Source of the DNA: Pseudomonas caspiana
Lineage (GTDB): Bacteria > Pseudomonadota > Gammaproteobacteria > Pseudomonadales > Pseudomonadaceae
NCBI RefSeq assembly: GCF_002158995.1
Contig: NZ_LOHF01000029.1
Span: forward strand, 1 to 42,822
Length of the DNA stretch: 42,822 nt
Reading direction: 5' to 3'
The notes beneath the pieces were generated by a model. It did no database searches. It was not told where the DNA came from and was given only the letters and a program-made list of their open reading frames with translations. Made by a program: the position numbers and the translations under genes. Below are positions 34,799 to 42,793 of this stretch, piece by piece (position 1 is the stretch's first letter; each line of letters opens with the position of its first letter).

Positions 34799-34929
34799 TA
34801 GGACGCATTTCAACCCAAGGATCTCATCATTCGTTCAATCGATAGTCACCATCAAAATTCGCAAGTTCTGCTTTTTTCGGCAAAGGAGGAGGATGGCCAC
34901 ATACCGAAACCGCTTGCGAGGAATACGCG

Positions 34930-35586
34930 ATGAGATTTTCTACCCTGCTGACTCTTGTCGCCGTATTGACTGGCGGTGCCTTTGCCCCTGCCTTCGCCGC
35001 CGAGCAAGCGACTTGCCATTTCCAGCCGGTTGCCGATAGCAATTCCGGCTTGCAACACTCTCAATCTGTGGGGGTGCTGTACAGCGAAAACACGGTCAGC
35101 ACCCTGCAATATCTTGAGCAGTACCATTCGGTCGCATTGAACGGGGCGAAAAATAACGGCCTTGATCCCCGCATCCGTGAGGCGTTCGTCAACAGTTCCG
35201 ATCCGAAACTGGCCATCGACTGGCTGAAAGGTTCGCTGCAAAAAGAATTCGCCTCGGTGACTGTGTACGACAACCTTGATGCGGTGATGCAGGCCAGACC
35301 CGATGTGGTGGTGATGCTCGACACCTACAACCGTCTGGTGACCCAGCGTAATACTCAGGTTGAAGCGCGGTTTGTCGCCAAGTTCTATGACGCCAACCTG
35401 CAGTACATTGGCAAGGCCGAAGGTTATGGCGGCAAGGAAATGACTTCAGTGTGGGTGCATGACAAGGCTGCCGCAGAAATCGCTGCGCAGATTGATCAGC
35501 AACGTGTGCTGCAAGTGAATGCGCTGAAACAGTTCGATGCGTCGCTGAAGGCGCTGGTCGTTTCGGGACAGGTTGCGGCGAATTGA
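34930..35586 (+). CDS. Secreted protein of unknown function
   Basis: I do not recognise this family with confidence. The 218-residue product has a clear signal peptide (MRFSTLLTLVAVLTGGAFAPAFA cut before AE), so it is periplasmic or secreted. It has one cysteine near the mature N-terminus (ATCHFQP). The centre is an alpha/beta domain (DWLKGSLQKEFASVTVYDNLDAVMQARPDVVVMLDTY), and the tail is strongly helical (AAAEIAAQIDQQRVLQVNALKQFDASLKALV). GAGGAA lies 7 bases before ATG 34930. It stands alone between an MFS gene and a convergent LysR gene, so context gives no function. Confidence 0.8.
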   Translation: MRFSTLLTLVAVLTGGAFAPAFAAEQATCHFQPVADSNSGLQHSQSVGVLYSENTVSTLQYLEQYHSVALNGAKNNGLDPRIREAFVNSSDPKLAIDWLKGSLQKEFASVTVYDNLDAVMQARPDVVVMLDTYNRLVTQRNTQVEARFVAKFYDANLQYIGKAEGYGGKEMTSVWVHDKAAAEIAAQIDQQRVLQVNALKQFDASLKALVVSGQVAAN

Positions 35587-35600
35587 GGTGTTGGATTTCT

Positions 35601-35687
35601 GTGGGAGCTGAGCTAGCTCGCGATAAGGCTGGACGTGATCTAAAAGTGAACCGCGTCCAGCCTTATCACGAGCAAGCTCAGCTCCTA
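35601..35687. repeat. Long REP-type hairpin with extended stem
   Basis: GTGGGAGCTGAGCTAGCTCG and its inverted copy are joined by a second matching segment (ATAAGGCTGGACG / CGTCCAGCCTTAT). The stem therefore runs about 35 bp (35601-35635 with 35653-35687) over a 17-base loop. It separates the convergent secreted-protein and LysR genes and could terminate both. Confidence 0.85.
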
Positions 35688-35689
35688 CA

Positions 35690-36592
35690 TTAGATCTCCG
35701 AGGCATCAGCCACCGCCCCACGTATCGCATCCAGCAACATCGCAAACGCTGGATTATCGTTATCCGACCTCCAGATCAGGTGCAGTTCGCTTTGCACGCC
35801 CTCACCCAGATCGATGTCGCGAAATGTCACGCCTTTGAACACCACGCTCGCCGCGCAGCGCGGCACCAGTGCCAGGCCCATACCGGCGTTGACCAGCGCC
35901 AGAATGGTCAGCGACGATCCCAGCCACTGCACATACTGCGGCGCCACCCGTGCCGAGCGGAACATGCCGGTCAGCAACTCGTTGAACGGTGGATAAGCCG
36001 CGTGGGAATACATCAGGAATGGCTCAGCATCCAGGTCCGACACTGACACCGTTTCAGCGCTAGCCAGCCGATGAGTGCTGGGCACCGCCAACACAAACGG
36101 CTCGCGCACCAAGCACTCGGTAGCGAACCCCGGCTGCAGCAACGGTGAACGAACAATCCCCAGATCAATGCGTCGCGCCCGCATGGCTTCGTGCTGCTGG
36201 TAGGTGTTCATTTCTTCCAGCGAGATTTTCACCTGCGGCTGCTTGAGCCGGGCTTCGGCAATCACCTTGGGCAGAAACTCATACACCGCACTGCCGACAA
36301 AGCTGATGGTCACCGAACCGATATCACCTTCAGCAAATCGCTTGGCTGACGCCGCAGCTTGCTGAGCCCGCTCCAACAGGTTCTGCGCTTCCACGAAAAA
36401 CGCCCGCCCCGCCGCCGTCAGCGCCACACTGCGAGTGCTGCGGGTAAACAGCGCCACGCCCAGATGATGTTCCAGCAGTTGAATCTGCCGACTCAAGGGC
36501 GGCTGGGTCATATTCAGACGCTCAGCGGCGCGGCGAAAGTTGAGTTCGGTGGCGACGGTGGTGAAACAGCGCAGTTGGGCAAGCTCAAACAT
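35690..36592 (-). CDS. LysR-family regulator of the glucarate-type module
   Basis: This is a 300-residue regulator with a helix-turn-helix (MFELAQLRCFTTVATELNFRRAAERLNMTQPPLSRQIQLLE) and an effector domain from about residue 90 (GSVTISFVGSAVYEFLPKVI). The type is CatR/BenM-like, often tied to acid catabolism. The ATG at 36592 is preferred because GGAA lies just upstream and the protein then begins like other LysR proteins; the in-frame upstream start (36721) runs into the divergent transporter gene. It diverges from the ACS-family permease across 107 bases that contain a 10-base palindrome. Confidence 0.9.
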   Translation of the reverse strand: MFELAQLRCFTTVATELNFRRAAERLNMTQPPLSRQIQLLEHHLGVALFTRSTRSVALTAAGRAFFVEAQNLLERAQQAAASAKRFAEGDIGSVTISFVGSAVYEFLPKVIAEARLKQPQVKISLEEMNTYQQHEAMRARRIDLGIVRSPLLQPGFATECLVREPFVLAVPSTHRLASAETVSVSDLDAEPFLMYSHAAYPPFNELLTGMFRSARVAPQYVQWLGSSLTILALVNAGMGLALVPRCAASVVFKGVTFRDIDLGEGVQSELHLIWRSDNDNPAFAMLLDAIRGAVADASEI

Positions 36593-36621
36593 TGATTCAT
36601 TCCAGGTATCAATCAAGTGCC

Positions 36622-36631
36622 AATCTAGATT
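36622..36631. promoter_or_regulatory. Palindrome in the LysR-permease gap
   Basis: AATCTAGATT is a perfect 10-base palindrome, 30 bases before the LysR start and 69 before the permease start. It is a candidate half of a LysR operator; no second copy was seen. Confidence 0.3.
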
Positions 36632-36699
36632 AGACCGGAACAAAGACTGCGTCCATGATCGACTCGTCCCCAAAAAAATAATGATCGGGAGTCGCCTCA

Positions 36700-38091
36700 G
36701 TGAACACAGTCCATAGTCCAACGGACGCCTCAGCGCTTGCCCGGGCAGCCGCCAAGGTCAAGCGCCACGTCCTGCCCCTGTTCGTCATCATGTTCATCGT
36801 CAATTACATTGACCGGGTGAACATCGGCTTCGTCCGTAGCCATCTGGAAACCGATCTGGGCATAGGCGCAGCCGCTTATGGTCTGGGTGCCGGGCTATTC
36901 TTCGTTGGTTACGCGATTTTCGAAGTGCCTTCCAACATGCTGCTGCAACGTTACGGCGCTCGCGCCTGGCTGACGCGGATCATGTTCACCTGGGGCGTGG
37001 CAGCAATGGCCATGGCTTTCGTGCAAGGCGAAACCAGCTTCTACGTACTGCGCTTTATCCTTGGCGCGGCTGAAGCGGGCTTCTTCCCCGGCATCATTTA
37101 TTACTTCACGCAGTGGCTGCCAGGTGCTGATCGCGGCAAGGCCATGGCGATCTTCCTCAGTGGCTCGGCCATCGCGTCAGTCATCTCCGGACCGGTTTCG
37201 GGCGCTCTGCTGCACATCAGCGGCATGGGCATGCACGGCTGGCAGTGGATGTTCCTGATCGAAGGCTTCGCTTCTGTAGTGCTCTGCGCCTTTGTCTGGT
37301 TCTGGCTGCAATCACACCCCAGCGAAGCGAAGTGGCTGACCACTGAAGAAAAAGATGCGCTGATTGGCGCCATTGCCGAGGAGCAGCGTGAACGCGAAGC
37401 CTCGCAGACCATCAAGCCGTCGATGTTCAAGCTACTGGCTGACAAACAGATCGCGCTGTTCTGCTTCATCTACTTCTCCATCGCCCTGACTATTTATGGC
37501 GCCACCTTCTGGCTGCCAAGCATGATCAAGAAGATGGGCAACCTGGGCGACTTCCAGGTCGGCCTGTTCAACTCGATCCCGTGGATCATTTCGATCATCG
37601 CCATGTATGGCTTTGCGGCCATGGCCAGCAAATGGAAATACCAGCAGGCGTGGGTCGCGGTGACCTTGGTGATCGCTTCGTTCGGCATGTTCATGTCCAC
37701 CACAGGCGGTCCGGTCTTCGCGTTCGTCGCCATCTGCTTTGCCGCGATTGGTTTCAAAGCGGCTTCGGCATTGTTCTGGCCAATCCCGCAAGGTTATCTG
37801 GATGCACGAATTGCTGCGGCAGTGATCGCCCTGATCAATTCCATCGGCAACCTCGGCGGCTTCGTCGCGCCCACCGCGTTTGGCTTCCTTGAGCAAACCA
37901 CCGGCTCCATCGAAGGCGGTTTGTATGGCCTGGCGATTACTTCACTCGTCGCCGCAGTGGTGATCTTTTTCGCCCGCACCAAGCCTCGCGGCGATGCGCC
38001 AAGCGTGCTCGGCGGCGGCAAGCCTGACGACACCGACGCGAAAAAAAACATGAATAAGCCTCAAGCCCTGACATCGGGAGCAGCCTCTTGA
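36700..38091 (+). CDS. MFS permease, anion:cation symporter family (glucarate/galactarate type)
   Basis: This 463-residue inner-membrane proton symporter belongs to the ACS group that includes GudP/GarP and phthalate or tartrate permeases. Helix 1 with the family motif is LFVIMFIVNYIDRVNIGFVRSHL. Further signatures are GLFFVGYAIFEVPSNMLLQRYGARAWLTRIMFTWG and FILGAAEAGFFPGIIYYFTQWLPGADRGKAMAIF. The start is GTG 36700, supported by GGGAG 8 bases upstream. Its end overlaps the start of the glucarate dehydratase-like gene by 4 bases (TTGA), so the two are translationally coupled. Together they indicate uptake and dehydration of an aldarate such as glucarate. Confidence 0.9.
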   Translation: MNTVHSPTDASALARAAAKVKRHVLPLFVIMFIVNYIDRVNIGFVRSHLETDLGIGAAAYGLGAGLFFVGYAIFEVPSNMLLQRYGARAWLTRIMFTWGVAAMAMAFVQGETSFYVLRFILGAAEAGFFPGIIYYFTQWLPGADRGKAMAIFLSGSAIASVISGPVSGALLHISGMGMHGWQWMFLIEGFASVVLCAFVWFWLQSHPSEAKWLTTEEKDALIGAIAEEQREREASQTIKPSMFKLLADKQIALFCFIYFSIALTIYGATFWLPSMIKKMGNLGDFQVGLFNSIPWIISIIAMYGFAAMASKWKYQQAWVAVTLVIASFGMFMSTTGGPVFAFVAICFAAIGFKAASALFWPIPQGYLDARIAAAVIALINSIGNLGGFVAPTAFGFLEQTTGSIEGGLYGLAITSLVAAVVIFFARTKPRGDAPSVLGGGKPDDTDAKKNMNKPQALTSGAAS

Positions 38092-39362
38092 AAATCAAAC
38101 GCGTAACCGTCACCCCAATTGCCTTTCGCGATCCGCCCCTGCTCAACGCCAGCGGCATTCACGAACCCTTTGCGCTGCGCTCAATCATCGAAATTGAAAG
38201 CGACAACGGCTACATCGGTTTGGGCGAAAGCTACGGCGATGCTCCGGCGCTGGCGATTCAGCAACAACTGCAGAACCAGTTGATCGGCCTTGATCCTTTC
38301 AACCTCAACCAGTTGCGCACCATTGTGCAGGCGACGGTGGCGGCCAATAAACCGGCGAGCATTGCCGGTGCCGAACTGGCCCCCGGCTCCCACGCCAGCA
38401 AAGCGGTAAGTAATGCTTATTCGGCCTTTGAAGTCGCGTTTCTGGATTTGCAGGCGCATTACCTGAACGTGCCACTGGTAGATCTGTTGGGCGGCGCGAT
38501 CCGTGACGAAATTCCGTTCAGCGCCTATCTGTTCTTCAAGTACGCGCAGCATGTGGATTCGCCCTACAAGCCGGACAATTGGGGCGAAGCCCTGAACGAG
38601 GAGCAGATCGTTGCTCAGGCCCGGCGGATGATCGAGGAGTACGGTTTCAAGAGCATCAAACTCAAGGCTGGCACCCTGCCGCCGGAGCATGAAGTGTCCT
38701 GTATCAAGGCGCTGAAGAAAGCCTTCCCCGGCTACCCGCTGCGTATCGACCCTAACGGTAACTGGTCGCTGGAAACGTCGATTCGCATGGCCGAGTTGCT
38801 GGGCGACGATCTGCAGTATTACGAAGACCCGACGCCGGGTCTTGAGGGCATGTCCGAGCTGCACAAACGCACCGGCTTGCCGCTGGCGACCAACATGGTG
38901 GTAACGGACTTTGATGAGTTCCGCCGCAGCGTTGCGCTCAACAGTGTGCAGATTGTGCTCGCCGACCACCATTACTGGGGCGGCCTGCGTGACACGCAAG
39001 CGCTGGCGAAAATGTGTGACACCTTCGGACTTGGGGTTTCGATGCACTCCAACTCGCACCTGGGCATCAGCCTGATGGCGATGGCGCATGTGGCGGCGTC
39101 AGTACCGAATCTGGATTACGCCTGCGATACCCACTACCCGTGGCAGGAACCGGACGAGGAAGTGATCAAGGGCGGCAAGCTGCCAATCGTCGATGGCTGC
39201 GTGAAAATCACCCGCGCACCCGGACTTGGGCTGGAGCTGGATCGGGATCAACTGGGCAAGCTGCATGACCAGTATTTGACCTGCGGCATCCGCCAGCGCG
39301 ATGACGTGAAACAGATGCAACGCTACAAGCCGGAATGGAAGGCGGTCAAGCCGCGGTTCTGA
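38088..39362 (+). CDS. Glucarate dehydratase-like enolase-superfamily enzyme
   Basis: This enzyme would dehydrate D-glucarate (or a related aldarate or ketohexonate) to 5-keto-4-deoxyglucarate. Its 424 residues are slightly shorter than GudD (about 446). The catalytic K191-L-K193, metal ligand D221 (RIDPNGNWS), ATNMVVTDFDEF, ADHHYWGG and H320 (SMHSNSHLGISLMAMAHVAA) are all present and match the GudD pattern. The start is TTG 38088, overlapping the permease stop as TTGA, with GGGAG 7 bases upstream. The next in-frame ATG lies far inside, so a TTG start is required. A clear terminator follows. Confidence 0.87.
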   Translation: MKIKRVTVTPIAFRDPPLLNASGIHEPFALRSIIEIESDNGYIGLGESYGDAPALAIQQQLQNQLIGLDPFNLNQLRTIVQATVAANKPASIAGAELAPGSHASKAVSNAYSAFEVAFLDLQAHYLNVPLVDLLGGAIRDEIPFSAYLFFKYAQHVDSPYKPDNWGEALNEEQIVAQARRMIEEYGFKSIKLKAGTLPPEHEVSCIKALKKAFPGYPLRIDPNGNWSLETSIRMAELLGDDLQYYEDPTPGLEGMSELHKRTGLPLATNMVVTDFDEFRRSVALNSVQIVLADHHYWGGLRDTQALAKMCDTFGLGVSMHSNSHLGISLMAMAHVAASVPNLDYACDTHYPWQEPDEEVIKGGKLPIVDGCVKITRAPGLGLELDRDQLGKLHDQYLTCGIRQRDDVKQMQRYKPEWKAVKPRF

Positions 39363-39390
39363 TCTAAGCAGAGTTACCAGACAAACCTTT

Positions 39391-39424
39391 AGCCCGGACA
39401 CTCCCCCTGTGCCGGGCTTTTTTT
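39391..39424 (+). terminator. Rho-independent terminator after the glucarate module
   Basis: AGCCCGG (39391-39397) pairs with CCGGGCT (39412-39418), the loop is CTCCCCC-rich, and T7 follows. It lies 28 bases after the dehydratase stop. Confidence 0.92.
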
Positions 39425-39457
39425 GCCATCGACGCCGATCCCCGGACTCCGATCCCC

Positions 39458-39529
39458 GTAGGAGCTGCCGAAGGCTGCGAATCGCGGTATGTCAGATAAA
39501 TCGCTTTCGCAGCCTTCGGCAGCTCCTAC
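39458..39529. repeat. REP inverted pair, GCTGCCGAAGGCTGCGAA family
   Basis: Arms at 39458-39481 and 39506-39529 are perfect 24-base inverted copies (GTAGGAGCTGCCGAAGGCTG form). They sit between the convergent glucarate dehydratase-like and NCS1 genes. Confidence 0.9.
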
Positions 39530-39541
39530 AAAGTCGGCTTC

Positions 39542-40978
39542 TCACGCCAACGCAGGCGCAGCCATTCTCACATCCCGACGCGCCAGCACCAGGTAGAACA
39601 CGCCGCCCAGGAAGCAACCGGTAAACCAGGCAAAATTGACGATAGGCTTGAACCACGGCACGAAGGTGAACAGCAGACCGATCAGCGTCGCGGCCAGCAA
39701 TGCTTTGATGGCGACGGGGTTGAAGCCGTTGGTGTACCAGTAGCGGCCAGTCGGGGTGTCGTCGAACAGTGCGTCCACATCGATGTGTTGTTTTTTGATC
39801 AGGTAGAAATCCACCAGCAAGATGCCGAACAGCGGGCCAATAAAGGCGGCCAACACGTCCAGGGTGTAGTGGATCACTTCAGGGTTGTTGAAGAGGTTCC
39901 ACGGGGTGATGAAGATCGAGGCCACTGCCGCGATCATACCGCCCGCACGCCAGCTGATTTTGCTCGGAGCGCAGTTGGCAAAGTCGAAAGCCGGGGACAC
40001 GAAGTTGGCCACGATGTTGATGCCGATGGTCGCCGTCACGAAGGCAAACGCACCCAGCAAAACGGCAACGGTGTTATCGATACGGGCCACGGTAGCGATT
40101 GGATCGTGGATCATTTCACCAAACACCGGCAAAGTGCCGGAGACGATCACGACCGTCACCAGCGAGAACGCCAGGAAATTCACCGGCAAGCCCCAGAAGT
40201 TTCCGCGTTTGACGTCAGCCATGCTCCGGCAATAACGGCTGAAATCACCGAAGTTCAAGGTAGGCCCGGAGAAGTACGACACCACCAACGCCGTTGCCAT
40301 GACCACCTGGCCGAATGCTTCCCAGCCACTCAGGGACTTTTCCGACAGGGTAAAGCTGATGTTGCTCCAACCCGCTTTCCAGACAATCCAGCCCGCCAGC
40401 AGGAACATGACCGCGTAGACCACCGGCCCCGCCCAGTCGATAAAGCGGCGAATCGAATCCATGCCGCGCCAGAACACGATGGCTTGCAGCACCCACAAGG
40501 TCAAAAAGCCCATCCAGCCGAGATACGACAGACCGGCAAATTGCACCTGAGCGAGACTTTCCATCGACGGGAAGAAGCGCAGCACCACGATGACCAGCGC
40601 GCTGGACGCCAGATAGGTTTGCACCCCGTACCAGGCGACTGCGATCAAGCCGCGAATCACCGCTGGAATGTTTGCGCCGAATACACCGAATGCCAGACGG
40701 CAAATCACCGGATAAGGCACCGCAGCCTGCTGACTCGGCTTGGCGAGCAGGTTGGCGATGACCTGAATGATGCAGATCCCGACGAGCAGCGCGATCAACA
40801 CCTGCCAACTGGCCAGGCCCAGCGCGAACAGGCTGGCGGCAAAGACGTAACCGCCGACGCTGTGCACGTCGCTCATCCAGAACGCGAAGATGTTGTACCA
40901 GGTCCACTTTTGCTTAACCGGGCCAAGATCTTCGTTGTACAAGCGAGGGCTGTAGCCCTTTGGAATTTCTGGATTCAT
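39542..40978 (-). CDS. NCS1-family permease, hydantoin/allantoin type
   Basis: This 478-residue inner-membrane carrier belongs to nucleobase:cation symporter-1. It begins with the NCS1 motif NEDLGPVKQKWTWYNIFAFWMSDVHSVGGY. W116-x3-Q120 lies at the spacing of Mhp1 substrate residues W117 and Q121, and INIVANFVSPAFDFAN matches the Asn-containing helix of the family. About 12 membrane segments are visible. ATG 40978 has GGGAGAG 8 bases upstream; a GTG three codons earlier is the alternative. It diverges from a GntR regulator and a hydantoin-racemase-family gene, so hydantoins or allantoin are the likely substrates. Confidence 0.9.
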   Translation of the reverse strand: MNPEIPKGYSPRLYNEDLGPVKQKWTWYNIFAFWMSDVHSVGGYVFAASLFALGLASWQVLIALLVGICIIQVIANLLAKPSQQAAVPYPVICRLAFGVFGANIPAVIRGLIAVAWYGVQTYLASSALVIVVLRFFPSMESLAQVQFAGLSYLGWMGFLTLWVLQAIVFWRGMDSIRRFIDWAGPVVYAVMFLLAGWIVWKAGWSNISFTLSEKSLSGWEAFGQVVMATALVVSYFSGPTLNFGDFSRYCRSMADVKRGNFWGLPVNFLAFSLVTVVIVSGTLPVFGEMIHDPIATVARIDNTVAVLLGAFAFVTATIGINIVANFVSPAFDFANCAPSKISWRAGGMIAAVASIFITPWNLFNNPEVIHYTLDVLAAFIGPLFGILLVDFYLIKKQHIDVDALFDDTPTGRYWYTNGFNPVAIKALLAATLIGLLFTFVPWFKPIVNFAWFTGCFLGGVFYLVLARRDVRMAAPALA

Positions 40979-41037
40979 CGCACGCACTCTCCCTTGATCG
41001 ATGCCGCTCCGGAGACTGCATACGGAGGCTGGCGTTA

Positions 41038-41050
41038 TTTGTATACGATC
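41038..41050. promoter_or_regulatory. GntR operator candidate, copy 1
   Basis: TTTGTATACGATC, centred on the palindrome GTATAC, lies 60 bases upstream of the NCS1 permease start. An identical 13-base copy lies near the GntR gene at 41237. GTATAC-centred sites are typical of FCD-type GntR regulators, so this is probably where the divergent GntR protein controls the permease. Confidence 0.65.
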
Positions 41051-41160
41051 TGAAAGGCATGATGCATGCCAAACTGCTGGAATCGGCTTATAGCGCCGGT
41101 GTTAGAGGCGTTCAGCAGGATAGAAAAAATCTCAGACGCCCCAGCAAATGCTCGATTAAA

Positions 41161-41188
41161 GTGCATAAATGCGCACTGACAGTGCATA
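41161..41188. promoter_or_regulatory. Dyad and GTGCATA repeat upstream of the GntR gene
   Basis: GCACT-GAC-AGTGC (41173-41185) is a perfect inverted repeat, and GTGCATA occurs at 41161-41167 and 41182-41188. It lies between the two GTATAC sites and could serve a second regulator or a promoter activator. Confidence 0.4.
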
Positions 41189-41236
41189 CAATCATGGTTT
41201 CGGCACGCCAAGTGAGTGATGGCAAACCGCACAGAG

Positions 41237-41249
41237 TTTGTATACGATC
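41237..41249. promoter_or_regulatory. GntR operator candidate, copy 2
   Basis: TTTGTATACGATC is identical over 13 bases to the copy at 41038 and lies 31 bases before the GntR start, as expected for autoregulation. The spacing between copies is 199 bases, which would permit looping. Confidence 0.65.
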
Positions 41250-41279
41250 AGCTTCACACTTACCGGTTAAAGCGGCCTT

Positions 41280-41990
41280 ATGAATCCTCTCTTCCTCGCC
41301 AGCCCTGCCACGAGCGATTCAACGCTGAGTCGCGATGAACAGATCTATCAGGACATTCTTGAAGCCATCGTCGAGCACCGGTTGTTGCCGGGCACACGCT
41401 TGCCGGAAGATGCCTTGGCTGAAGTGTTCGCCATCAGCCGCACGGGTATTCGCAAAGTCCTGCAGCGGCTGGCACTGGAGCGACTGGTGACGTTGCGCAC
41501 CAACCGTGGGGCAGAAGTCGCTCAACCGACCGCTAAAGAAGCCCAGGATGTATTCGCCGCGCGCCAGTTGATCGAGCCTGCGCTGATGCCTGCCGTGGCC
41601 GAGCAGATTGATGCCGCGCAACTGAAGACGCTGCGTACTCTGGTCAATGAGGAGCACGAGGCCCAGCGCGAAGGCTTGCACAGCAAAGCTATTCAGTTGT
41701 CTGCGCGCTTTCACGTGCAGTTGATCGCGCTTGCCGACAATCAGGTGCTGACCGAACAGGTTGCCCAGTTGACCACCCGCTCGTCGCTGATCATCGCGGT
41801 TTACGGTTCGCGGCACAGTGTTGGCTGCGACTGTGGCGACCATGAAGAACTGCTTGGGCTGCTCGAAGAAGGCAAAGGCGCTTCGGCTGCGCAGTGGATG
41901 GGCAAGCATCTGGCAAGTATCCGCGCCAGCTTGCAGGTCGATCAGGTGACGCCGGTTGAGCCGGACTTCAAAACCATTTTCAAGCGTTGA
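41280..41990 (+). CDS. GntR-family regulator, FadR/FCD subfamily
   Basis: This 236-residue regulator has an N-terminal winged helix at about 18-85 (DEQIYQDILEAIVEHRLLPGTRLPEDALAEVFAISRTGIRKVLQRLALERLVTLRTNRGAEV) and an all-helical FCD ligand domain from about residue 90 (DVFAARQLIEPALMPAVAEQI..ARFHVQLIALADNQVL..DHEELLGLLEEG). FCD-domain regulators bind small acids, often with a metal ion. The Shine-Dalgarno is not obvious before ATG 41280. It diverges from the NCS1 permease, lies 19 bases before the racemase start, and two identical GTATAC operators bracket the divergent promoter region, so it should control both directions. Confidence 0.92.
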   Translation: MNPLFLASPATSDSTLSRDEQIYQDILEAIVEHRLLPGTRLPEDALAEVFAISRTGIRKVLQRLALERLVTLRTNRGAEVAQPTAKEAQDVFAARQLIEPALMPAVAEQIDAAQLKTLRTLVNEEHEAQREGLHSKAIQLSARFHVQLIALADNQVLTEQVAQLTTRSSLIIAVYGSRHSVGCDCGDHEELLGLLEEGKGASAAQWMGKHLASIRASLQVDQVTPVEPDFKTIFKR

Positions 41991-42009
41991 TCCGCGAGTC
42001 GAGCCTTAC

Positions 42010-42744
42010 ATGAAAATCCAGGTCATCAATCCCAACACCAGCCAGAGCATGACGGCGAGCATCGGCCGCGCCGCTCGCGCAGTGGCACGTCCCGACACAG
42101 AAATCATCCCCTGCTGCCCGGATGCCGGCCCGGAATCCATCGAGGGCCATTTCGACGAGGCCATCGCGGCCGTCGGTGTGCTCGAAGAAGTCCGCAAAGG
42201 CGTTGCTGCGGGATACGACGCGCACATCATCGCCTGCTTCGGCGACCCAGGCCTGTTGGCGGCACGGGAATTGGCGCGCGGTCCGGTGATCGGCATTGCC
42301 GAAGCGGCCTTCCATGTCGCCAGCCTGATCTGCACACGCTTTGCTGTGGTCACCACGCTGACCCGCACCCGAATCATCGCCGAGCATCTGTTGCGCAACT
42401 ACGGCATGACCGAGCATTGCACGTCTGTGCGTTGCGTCGATGTGCCGGTGCTTGAGCTGGAAAGCATGGGTGAGCAAGCCTTGGCAGAACGCATCGCCGA
42501 ACAGGCAATGCAGGCCCGGGATAACGAAGGTGCGGGGGCGATTATTCTCGGTTGCGGTGGCATGGCGGACTTGCCGGGGTTGGTCAGTGAATTGATGGGT
42601 TTGCCGGTGGTTGATGGTGTCGCTGCGGCTGTGAAACTCGCCGAGGCGCTTGGCGAACTGGGGTTAGCCACCAGCAAGCATGGGGATCTGGCCTTTCCGC
42701 TGGCCAAAAGCTTTACCGGTCGGTTTGCGCATTTCGGCCGTTAA
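42010..42744 (+). CDS. Aspartate/glutamate/hydantoin racemase family enzyme
   Basis: This cofactor-independent racemase (244 residues) is probably for hydantoin or allantoin. It starts MKIQVINPNTSQSMT as the family does. The two catalytic cysteines are C76 (IIACFGDPG) and C182 (LGCGGMADL), matching the hydantoin-racemase spacing. ATG 42010 is preferred over an in-frame start at 41956 that overlaps the GntR gene; its Shine-Dalgarno is weak (GAG). It follows the GntR gene closely and would convert the imported enantiomer for a stereospecific hydrolase. No hydantoinase, allantoinase or carbamoylase is present in the window, so the pathway either continues to the right or is incomplete here. Confidence 0.88.
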   Translation: MKIQVINPNTSQSMTASIGRAARAVARPDTEIIPCCPDAGPESIEGHFDEAIAAVGVLEEVRKGVAAGYDAHIIACFGDPGLLAARELARGPVIGIAEAAFHVASLICTRFAVVTTLTRTRIIAEHLLRNYGMTEHCTSVRCVDVPVLELESMGEQALAERIAEQAMQARDNEGAGAIILGCGGMADLPGLVSELMGLPVVDGVAAAVKLAEALGELGLATSKHGDLAFPLAKSFTGRFAHFGR

Positions 42745-42793
42745 CCAGGCCCACCTCCCATCAAAAAAGCAAGTTACTGATTTCAATGCTTTT

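Noticed and set aside
41956..42009. Upstream start for the racemase
   Set aside because: It would overlap the GntR gene and add 18 residues not expected before the family's MKIQVINPNT beginning.
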